Shown here: piece by piece, positions 56,801 through 64,000 of the stretch
Layout of the letters: every line of letters begins with the position of its first letter
How positions within the stretch are numbered: position 1 is the first letter of the stretch
Assembly: GCA_010015805.1 (NCBI GenBank)
Contig: ML978125.1
Span: 868,001 to 932,000 of the forward strand
DNA: 64,000 nt
Source of the DNA: Rhizodiscina lignyota
Taxonomy: Eukaryota > Ascomycota > Dothideomycetes > Aulographales > Rhizodiscinaceae
Direction of reading: 5' to 3'
Notes under the pieces: model-generated
The model's database searches: none
Seen by the model: only the letters and a program-made list of their open reading frames with translations
Told to the model about the DNA's origin: nothing
Position numbers and translations under genes: made by a program

Positions 56801-57564
56801 AGAAACTAACAGTGCACTTGGCGAAGCACATGGAACAAATCAGCATGCCAATCTTGCCTCTTGTAAAGCAGAGGCAAATGGATGCTGGATCAATTTCAAC
56901 TTCGATTGAAGTTCCTCAAGTCTCACAGGCCGTCGGTCCAGTACTCTCTGATTCCCCTCAGGATCTTCCTACATTCCTGACCGATGAACCCTCCTCACTA
57001 GACCTTGGCGATTTGAGTATCGGTCAATCGTACTCCTCGCTTGCACCAGGCATCGCCGTGAACGGTGCGATGCATACATATCCACCGGCTCCATATGTCA
57101 TGCAACGTATACAACAGCAACCACAGCAGAATGCTTTCGCACAGCCGCAGGCACAGAATCTCAACTTTCCGATACAATCATACCCACCACCATTCATCCA
57201 CAGCCGCTCATCCTCAACTCACACTTCAATCCCGACTTCTAGCCCGAATAAAAACTATCAGTTCCCCACGAGCGCCGCGAATTACACCCAGCAGTTCCCC
57301 ACGGTAGGGCAACAGCAGATGTACTCGTCACCAGTCGAAAGCAATGCATTCAGTGACGAGGCTATGAGCGCCGTCGAGGCATCCTATTTGATGCCTGAAA
57401 GTGGCAGGACATCAAATCCGCAGACCCCTGGCGGTGGTCTGAACATTCAAAACCAGGGCATGCAGAATCCACACATGCAAGGCCAATACGAGCAAAGCTT
57501 CCATTTCATGACTCAAGCTCAGGGATATCAGTATGGGGGAAACCAACAATATTCCGGGGCATAG
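53899..57564 (+). CDS. Large C2H2 zinc finger protein (1221 residues)
   Basis: Single-exon frame starting MKVGKMQAPPTSTTEG. The first ~700 residues are disordered, Ser/Pro/Asn rich, with an acidic DSDDEGSSHSSQ patch and a repeated RSRSKSDIGRSRSKSDTGRS segment. At about 695-800 a conserved-looking block begins (PRIPEFLLERITQEQIKRYQ). C2H2-type fingers follow at about 800-905: FECPLCFKVKKFYKPSDWTK, FTCTFPNCNEPKSFKRKADW, then WTCDMGECVHTCYRKDNFVQ with HLVREH. A separate C-C-H-H element (CCRFCGNICNTWKKLTVHLAKH) lies at about 955-980. The C-terminus is Gln/Asn/Pro rich and may activate transcription. The start could be the second Met (53914). Function is unknown, but the finger layout matches the other two C2H2 genes here. 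Confidence 0.9.
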   Translation: MKVGKMQAPPTSTTEGTTSQNFSTAGDFTSTNDEYPPDFNMLSATQSAQYSLSPSTTSFNDHMSPDTMLSDHSYADYGLLDASAMGDQYLNAQFGPMLTLDPNDTFDFDNPGMAMEGPQNAPGAQIVNNQHSQSIVPPSQTLAAFPSIEAPMPRSLEPSRKSSPTHLNRSQGSPATVGSASSRQIISPVVRVESFEDETTQSLSKMTSKRSHPSRKSNTHLSPYPADSDDSDDEGSSHSSQPRSVPGIQRQDDGSWVGNASGQSGLAPQARDQIRDMEVPTLDEIHDKNKLEKKKAEVEDWLDHSEVGSEAEVLEQASIPQGKRVNRRRAKSTNDLGYFSQSIIPNVNAVPGPGLKIDVPSDNEEDEEAISDSELESPPANVHMQNADSYFPSEDSLQSLQSLQSGPIPWADPPGQAGTQDKRYQPPTSNAAMMRFKQRAKDVESASLAATLGSSHSRRRSESDMESVLTAKGISKEITNSDKSSKQKHSRTGSFFDNLRSNLGRSNSSQKKRKGTITSGQQNDSASGTSTPKEGPTLPPSGVKRIGSWGKPKSPMLDTSPATLNVPPVEGNTPTAHSPTTPWGIAKERIRRSRSKSDIGRSRSKSDTGRSPGLGDLMTQFGGPPMPKLASPINAAQAMSNLSTPAVGLDGDDDSGDEGGALQGGILMDLAVRSDPVIPTHGGFKAQARQLNPRIPEFLLERITQEQIKRYQRLLGSKGKHLAAVQGKNCSAGAFCFALGGSSKQHPPKQGNKDTDTPFVGFQIISPGTSAEKLEKDSDGTIIAAQFPSGVPLPPVERLPAEFECPLCFKVKKFYKPSDWTKHVHEDVQPFTCTFPNCNEPKSFKRKADWVRHENERHRQLENWTCDMGECVHTCYRKDNFVQHLVREHKIPEPKVRNGRSNAASRSPNTPLNPQGWTTDDPFGTSLVASAPGNDDIWAIVDRCRRDTTKQPGDECCRFCGNICNTWKKLTVHLAKHMEQISMPILPLVKQRQMDAGSISTSIEVPQVSQAVGPVLSDSPQDLPTFLTDEPSSLDLGDLSIGQSYSSLAPGIAVNGAMHTYPPAPYVMQRIQQQPQQNAFAQPQAQNLNFPIQSYPPPFIHSRSSSTHTSIPTSSPNKNYQFPTSAANYTQQFPTVGQQQMYSSPVESNAFSDEAMSAVEASYLMPESGRTSNPQTPGGGLNIQNQGMQNPHMQGQYEQSFHFMTQAQGYQYGGNQQYSGA

Positions 57565-59024
57565 CGATATTAGTGCGTTGGTTTGGACCACTGTATGTGT
57601 CTGCAAGAAGGCCTTACTTCTTTTGCGTTCTCGTCAGGCTTTTTCTTGCCCAAGTGGCTTTTTGGGATGACATGAGTAATTCTATACCCCGGCATGCTTT
57701 TCTTCTCCTCACTGTAATGCATAGCGTCGCTCGTTCGAAGGTCTTGATTCACGCCGAGCAATAAGTTATCGTCAGCTAAAGGATATAACAAATACAATCA
57801 GTAATGTCTCAATGAGTTTGTTTCTCTGCCAGTCACGCAATAGCCGGGGTAGTGTCGAATTGGCGAAGGGCGGAGAGGGCGGCGGCCTCACTGCGGCGTC
57901 GTGCGTCAACTTACGAGACAGCCTCACATTTCAAAGCTTCGCAACCCCCGGACACGACCGAGGCCATGTCTTGCGGAGCCTTGGCTTAATAAAGTAGATT
58001 TATCCGGAACACAAGCTACAATACTTTCAAATGTTTTTGTCTAAGCTGAAGTCTGGGATACCAAGCTGAGGCTTGGGCTTCTCCACGCTGGCGCCAGAGA
58101 GCAATTCCTCCCTACACCACAAGTGCCACATGGATTTAAGCGATGAAGATGAAACAGAAAACCCGTTATCTCGGCGGCTTTTGCGGTCGAATCAAAAAAG
58201 AAGCGCATTCCTCGATTCGCGTGCTGCACCGCCTCCTCCTTGATGGGTGGTTACAAGACACGAAATCATCCGGTAACCCTTTTGGGTCTAACGCCATAAA
58301 GAAGGCAACCGTTTGCCTCGTTGCCTGTCTGCATCTATCCCTCGCAACTCAGCACGTTGCGCGCACCAACATCGAATCGGCATGCGACACAAGGCCAGTT
58401 GGGAGACGTCATTCGCTTCCTGCGCTCCGTCCCGCGTGGGTGCGCCGTCGAGATTCGCACGCAAGCCCCCGATCGTTGCGCGCGAAACTGAAAGCGTAAA
58501 GCCGTGAGGCCGCACACCTTCTGTGCTGACTCTCCCGGCGCAGAGGGCGAAGGGCGCTGCTTGCGGGCGAGCGTAGCCAGGCGTGAGGGCGACGGCCACC
58601 TGTTATATACACGCTACACACCGGAACCTCCGTTGCTGCTCTTTTTGACCGACTCTATGGGGCCATGACGGTGGTATCTGGGGTCTTTGGAATTCTCATC
58701 GATGCACACTACGAGCGGTGAAGAGGCTACGAGAATATACTAATGAACCGCGAACCGCTGGCTTTCTAGCAGCCGGTACTCATCCCCATTGACCCTCTCT
58801 CGTCTGGTCTTTCGTCGCATGGTCAGGCTCTGTTTGCTCAGCCTTGTCACCTTGTGTAAGTGAAGCTTTTGAGGTTCCACTGAGAGTCTACTCGTAGCCT
58901 TATCTTACAAGCTAATACCTCTCGTTCCTGGTTGGCCTTTGCATGCGTCTCTTCTTTTCGCTAGCTGGCATCTAGAATCTTCTTTGACCTAACTGCTAAC
59001 GTTGTCCAGGTACCGACTGCGGCA
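57565..59024. other. Intergenic region, no gene seen
   Basis: 1.46 kb between two C2H2 genes. Short frames at 58143-58499 and 58288-58599 on opposite strands overlap each other and lack features. The right end holds the promoter of the next gene. Confidence 0.4.
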
Positions 59025-61845
59025 ATGGCAAATAATTGGTATTCCGGTCAAACCCCTCAGACCGGTCGTTCGGTATGCCGACTGGCATTGCATTTGGTAT
59101 TTCGGCCATGATATTGACCTCGGGTTAGCCGTTCGATACCAGTTCGTCGCGAAAGTCCCTGGACAATCCTGATATCAGCCCAACGAACAATCCAAATTAT
59201 CAAGGAAGTTATTTTTACCAACAACCCCAGCACTTGAAAGACGGCTCCGCACAAAGACCGCGATTCCGTCAGAGCCTCGCCGTTCCTCCAGGCTATACGC
59301 ATCGCGGCATTTCCCTCTCGCGGCAGGCATCCAACCAGAGTAACGCTTCTGCGGGTGCACCCCACAGCAACCTCACCGGTCGACGCTCAGCCCCCGCAAC
59401 CGGTACCCAACTTTACCGATTTCAACAGGATACAGAAGATCCTTGGGTACCAAGAGGAACAATACCCAACATTGACATCTCTTCGGATATTTCCCAAACA
59501 TCTCAAGATCCCTTCTATGCCTTCGCTGGGTTCAGAAATAGCAATGCTCTGGATGCCCTGAGCGATGGTCGCGGTGTCCCAGTTGATTCTGCATATGTAT
59601 CTCAAACTGCTACTGCTCCATCGATCTACAGTGCTCCTGTCGAATCCACGCCTCTGGATGAGAGTATTGATCCGAACTTGGAACAACGGCTGAGGATTGA
59701 TGACACTCCTACCCTTCGCTCATCAGCCTTTGGTTCAGAGCGTCGAGCAAGACGTACGAGTAGAGCGTCATCAACCAGGAAGTATATCCCCAGGCAGTGC
59801 AAATATTGCAAGGAGGAGCCCAAATGTGAATCAGACTACAAGTAAGGCCGGTCTTTCATCATCTGTTACCTATGCTGACAGCCCGTCTTTGTAGGAAACA
59901 TATGCTCAAGCACGAAAAGGTATATTATTGTGAGGTAAACGGATGTAAGAGGAAAGAAAAAGGCTTTGGGACAGTCAATGATCTGAACCGACACAAGAAG
60001 AGTGTCCACAAACTCAGCTCGCACGGCGGTTTGACCAAATCATATCGCTGTAGTGCTAAGGGGTGCGAAAAACAAGACAAGGTCTGGCCTCGGTACGACA
60101 ACTTCAAGCAACACGTTTTCAGAGTGCACAAAGACGAACATAAGGACGATGAGAAGATGATTGCCAACATCCTTGAAGCGTAAGTTCTAATCTCAATGTA
60201 TAGCATCGTTACCTCTTGACTAATACGCCGGGAAGATCCGAGATCAAACCCAACCATCATCGCCAACAACCGCCACTGGCCCCTCAACAGCCTATGCAAG
60301 AAGCTTTGGCTGGACTGGGCCATCAATTACAACCGCCGATGGACAACAATCAATACACTGTCAGCCCAGACAGCCTGTGGGCACCGGGAACGGAACAATA
60401 CCGGGCGTTAGAAGAGCAAGGTATATATTCAATGCAGTACTCGCCTAGTCTCTCCCGGCTTGACCAGCTGAATAGAGATGGGCAGACTATTCAACACTTG
60501 ATGCCATCATCTTCCGATGGAGCTAGTCAGAGCGTCAGCCCAAACTGTGACATCACATCTCCAGCTCCAGGCCTCAACGCCTTAGCTCACGTCGCCGCGT
60601 CAGCAGAACCCACCTTGACGGTCACTGGCTCTAATCCTTTGTCGAAGCGAAAACATAGCGAGATAGAAACTCCTGGATCTGGCGATTTCGACCCTACATC
60701 CTCATCACCTACATCGCATCAAGACAATCTCAAACGACTGAAGTTCGGTGAAGACTACATTGGCTCAAACCTGCCTGAGTCAGATAGGTCGGAACTACTG
60801 AACGCACTCTTGGATCTCAAGGTTCCGGAAAAGGTTCTTGAGCTCCTCAAAAGGGATCGCAAAGATCATGAGCAGGAGCCAAAGAAGCCTAACCGGGCCA
60901 ATGGTCACCCGAGTATCTCCGCTTCGACAAACGAGAACGGCATTTCATGCCCTAAATGTTCCAAGAAGCTGCCTCGAAATTGTGACATGAAGTTTGTTAC
61001 CCCTGGAGCAGTTTCTCCTGAATTCGCTACTGACACCTTCTAGAAAGCATTTGAAACGCCATGAGAAGCCATATGGCTGTACATTTCCCCGTTGTCATAA
61101 GACATTCGGCTCCAAGAATGATTGGAAACGCCACGAGAATTCGCAGCATTTCCAGCAGGAGATGTGGCGATGTCAAGAAAAAGACCCGAGAGGGAATACG
61201 TTGGACGGAAAGTGTGGTGCCGTCTACTATTACGCTAATGTGTTTGCCTCACATCTCAAGAAAGACCATTCTATCAGAAGTGATAGAAGAGATGAATTAA
61301 ACCTGAAGTGTCGAATCGGGCGGAGCGGCCATACTCGCTACTGGTGTGGCTTCTGCAAAGATATAATTTCGGTGAATGGCCATCGCGGTCAGGCTGCTTG
61401 GGACGAGCGCTTCAACCACATAGACGAGCGGCATTACAAGAACGGTCAACGGATTGATGAATGGCTATGCATCGAAACGAAGATGACGAAGGGAGAGCAG
61501 CAGGACGGCCGGAGGGCACAACCAAGACAGAACAAGCCGGACATGGGAGAAGTTCCTGATGATGATGTGCTGTCAGAAGGCTACTCTACATTCCAGCCGA
61601 CTAAAGGAGGACCACCAGTTTTGGACTCACCTCCAGATTCACCGCGGCGGGATGTAACAATGCCGAGCAGCATGATGTCGAACGGCTTAGGCGCAGCATC
61701 ACACTTTGGAGATGGCAACCTTCCGGGAACTGTCTATTGTTGCCAATGTGGTGTTGGTCCATTCGATACTGATATGTATGAGAGATGTGGCATTCTCGAG
61801 GACGGTTGCGAACATACGTTTTGTAGAAATTGCAGCAGCGCCTGA
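59025..61845 (+). CDS. Multi-finger C2H2 protein with C-terminal cysteine cluster (867 residues)
   Basis: Five exons: 59025-59072, 59129-59841, 59895-60179, 60236-60991, 61044-61845. The 48-bp first exon (MANNWYSGQTPQTGRS) joins PFDTSSSRKSLDNPD in phase 0, avoiding an in-frame TAG. The first finger group (about 235-345) has CKYCKEEPKCESDYKKHMLKH, YYCEVNGCKRK...DLNRHKKSVH and YRCSAKGCEKQ...NFKQHVFRVH. After a disordered segment with KRKHSEIE comes a second group (about 583-690): CPKCSKKLPRNCDMKKHLKRH, YGCTFPRCHKTFGSKNDWKR and WRCQEKDPRG...VFASHLKKDH. CGFCKDIISVNGHRGQAAWD is a further element. The C-terminus ends in a Cys-rich stretch (YCCQCGVGPF...CEHTFCRNCSSA). Exon joins at both finger groups fall inside fingers and restore them. 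Targets are unknown. Confidence 0.9.
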
Positions 61846-63058
61846 ATGTTTATGATCTATGATGGACGGCGAGAACGAATATGGGAACGGCTCTTGTTTT
61901 CTTGAACGTCCGCATCTTGGAATTCTGACTATACGCTATAGATTAACGTTCTTATGGGATGCGATGGCAAGATAGTATCCGGCATTGTACATGAGTTCAC
62001 GTCCTTTCATTATATTCAATACTTCGCCTGCTGTGTCACCAAAGGTAGCCCAAAGCTGCCGCCTTCTCAGCGGACTTTGCCTTCATTCCCTTATGTTCCA
62101 CACGCACTGATTCCCATGCACGTGTTGCAAGAATACAGGATGCTTCTAAATGCAAGACAGTGATCGTCCAACATCAATACCCAGTCCTGCGCAAAACGTT
62201 TCTCTTCTGCACCATCTATGCGTCAATAGTAGTCGAACCTTGGCCAAACACATTTCCGCGGCCATACCAGCAATGCTGCCACAACTGTGCTACAAGAGTG
62301 GAAGAAGCGTGCATCATGCGCACACAGACCTTCACGTACTAGCCGTGGAAGAACAGAAGAACTCTTCCATAGTAACACAGTGGCTTCTCAACATAGGCGC
62401 CTCACCCTGCGGAAGAGACTTCTGCCGCATGCCAATCGTCCCTCGTGCAAGTGCACCGCAAGAGAGGAGAAGGTGAGTGATCTCCGTCAACTAGCTTGGC
62501 CATCACAGTGTTGGAAAGATGGAAGATGCTTCCTACGGCAAAACGCAACACGGCTGTATGAGCAGAAGACCCCTTTGCCTCGCTTTCAATCGACGAGCAA
62601 TACAAAACAGATTCTATTTCAAAGGGGACTAATTTAAACAACTAACAAAGGAGTAACATGTCTAAAATTGAACTTGATTGATTGCTCACACTGTACCATT
62701 CTTAATATAGCTATTTTCCTCGCGCTACACATCATACAGAAGGTGTGAAATGAAGTTCTTGAGTGGCGATTATCCCACGGAATGTGGGCCCCCGCTAGCC
62801 TACTTATCGCTATCCACGGATAGGTCGGTCGTAGGTCGGGTTTAAGGCCACAGGGCGTAGTATCTGTCTTACATGCTTTCAAAAGTTGCAAATAGATGCA
62901 TTATTTATATCAGTACATATATATATATATATATGCTCCAATTCTTCTTATTTGCTCAGAGATATCTCACCATTTCTAGTAAATAGCGTAAGACCTTCGT
63001 TTTCAGTCTCGCCAGACATCCCCGATAATCGGACGAGAAACAACAAAAGGCCACAAGC
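61846..63058. other. Intergenic region, no gene seen
   Basis: 1.2 kb. A plus frame at 62150-62476 (108 codons, ATG start) lacks features. The right end is AT-rich and holds the promoter of the ketopantoate reductase gene. Confidence 0.4.
62917..62934. repeat. (AT)9 microsatellite
   Basis: Nine perfect AT units about 125 bp upstream of the ketopantoate reductase start codon. Simple repeat, possibly polymorphic. Confidence 0.95.
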
Positions 63059-64000
63059 ATGGCACCCAATGTCCTGATCTTCGGAGCAGGTGCTATCGGC
63101 AGCATCTACGTCTACATCCTAGACCAGGCCGGCGCGAATGTGACAGCCGTATGCAGAAGCAACTATCAGGCGGCGAAAGAGCACGGGTTTGAGATCATGT
63201 CAGAGAAGTTCGGCCACGTCAAAGTCAAATCGTCCGTTGTGCGCACAGTCGAGGAGGCATCGGGCCAAGAATGGGACTACGTGCTGGTCTGCAGCAAAGC
63301 GATGTGCGGTTCCAGGCCCACGACAGCAGAAATATTGAAGCCAGTGGTCGGCGCGAAGACTGCCATTGTGCTCCTCCAGAACGGCATCAGCATTGAAGAG
63401 GAATACATTGAAGCCTATCCAAGTAATCCTGTCATATCTGTCGTGGTCTACCTCCCCGCCACTCAACTTGCATCTGGTATCATCAAAATGGGCGACCTCG
63501 AGTATCTGGAAGTCGGGACGTACCCATCGGACGCCCCGTCATCCCACAAGGAGGCCGCATCCGCATTCTGCGACCTCATCAAGGCTGGCAAAGGGCATGC
63601 AATCCTCTACGACGACGTTCAGCCCCGACGCTGGAGCAAGCTTATCGTCAATGCACCGTGGAATCCGCTCTGCGCGTTAGCGCGCTCCACAGACGTCGCG
63701 TTCATGAACGCTTCGCCCCAGGCCACGGACGTTGTGTGGAGTGTGATGAAGGAGATCGTTGCCATCGCGAACGCGTTAGGATACGCAGAGATCAACGAGG
63801 AGGAGGCAGCGTTTCAGCTTGGCAGGGCGAAAGCGAGGATTCCGGACAAAGGAATCGAGCCTAGCATGCTTGCTGACATTTGGCTAGGAAGGGCGATGGA
63901 GGTTGAGGCAATTGTAGGCAATACGGTGCGAATTGCTGAGAAGAAGGGTGTCCCGGCGCCAGGATTGACAATGATATACGTTCTCACGAAAGCCCTGGAC
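63059..64000 (+). CDS. Ketopantoate reductase family protein (2-dehydropantoate 2-reductase), 3' end outside window
   Basis: The frame is open from the ATG at 63059 to the window end (314 codons, no stop). Members reduce 2-dehydropantoate to pantoate with NADPH in coenzyme A synthesis, although fungi have many paralogues of uncertain substrate. The N-terminal Rossmann motif is VLIFGAGAIGSIYVYILDQAG. Substrate-side motifs are LLQNGISIEEEY, the WSKLIVNAPWNPLCAL segment with the catalytic lysine, and PSMLADIWLGRAMEVEAIVG followed by GVPAPGLTMIYVL, which belong to the C-terminal ApbA domain. The protein is nearly complete; only a short C-terminus is missing. No intron is needed. Confidence 0.92.
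   Translation, partial: MAPNVLIFGAGAIGSIYVYILDQAGANVTAVCRSNYQAAKEHGFEIMSEKFGHVKVKSSVVRTVEEASGQEWDYVLVCSKAMCGSRPTTAEILKPVVGAKTAIVLLQNGISIEEEYIEAYPSNPVISVVVYLPATQLASGIIKMGDLEYLEVGTYPSDAPSSHKEAASAFCDLIKAGKGHAILYDDVQPRRWSKLIVNAPWNPLCALARSTDVAFMNASPQATDVVWSVMKEIVAIANALGYAEINEEEAAFQLGRAKARIPDKGIEPSMLADIWLGRAMEVEAIVGNTVRIAEKKGVPAPGLTMIYVLTKALD

Overview
The window looks like a euchromatic stretch of a filamentous ascomycete (Pezizomycotina). The protein set and style suggest Dothideomycetes, but that last step is an impression, not a measurement. The evidence is many genes with short introns (48-128 bp, GTRNGT-like donors, CTNAC-like branch sites), a Zn2Cys6 regulator, a Clr5-domain protein, fungal-type C2H2 regulators, HapB, and genes packed on both strands. 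I see no tRNA, rRNA, CRISPR array or recognisable transposon. All exon structures were read by eye from splice signals, frame continuity and family alignment from memory; no search was run.

Layout. 0-5 kb: 3' end of an RGG-type RNA-binding protein, cytoplasmic isoleucyl-tRNA synthetase, and on the minus strand a 61-residue twin-CX9C protein resembling the complex I assembly factor NDUFAF8. 5-14 kb: Clr5-domain protein, AlkB-type dioxygenase, five-exon Zn2Cys6 transcription factor. 15-25 kb: the CCAAT-binding subunit HapB, a 5-kb gene-poor stretch, then a secreted proteinase K-type subtilase. 25-34 kb is dense and conserved: Grx3/4-type glutaredoxin, RPF2, MTD1 with a tandem-repeat tail, MMS19, and mitochondrial ribosomal protein mL54. 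34.3-36.4 kb is an eroded pocket holding an unrecognised open frame and a cytochrome P450 relic. 36-51 kb: STT3, a large disordered protein, a C2H2 regulator, 3-hydroxyisobutyrate dehydrogenase, and the head-to-head pair EMC3/SPC2. 51-64 kb: an unrecognised conserved-looking protein, two more C2H2 regulators, and a ketopantoate reductase cut by the window end.

Themes. STT3, EMC3 and SPC2 all serve ER protein biogenesis. Grx3/4, MMS19 and HapB all touch iron or iron-sulfur biology. Three C2H2 proteins share a WKRH...QH...W(R/T)C...F.QHL...H module within 19 kb. The most unusual item is MTD1: splicing of its last intron appears to add a tail of about 190 residues built from 84-bp repeats, while retaining that intron ends the protein at the usual enzyme length. 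I found no convincing new multi-gene system; the region is mostly housekeeping with a few lineage-specific oddities.
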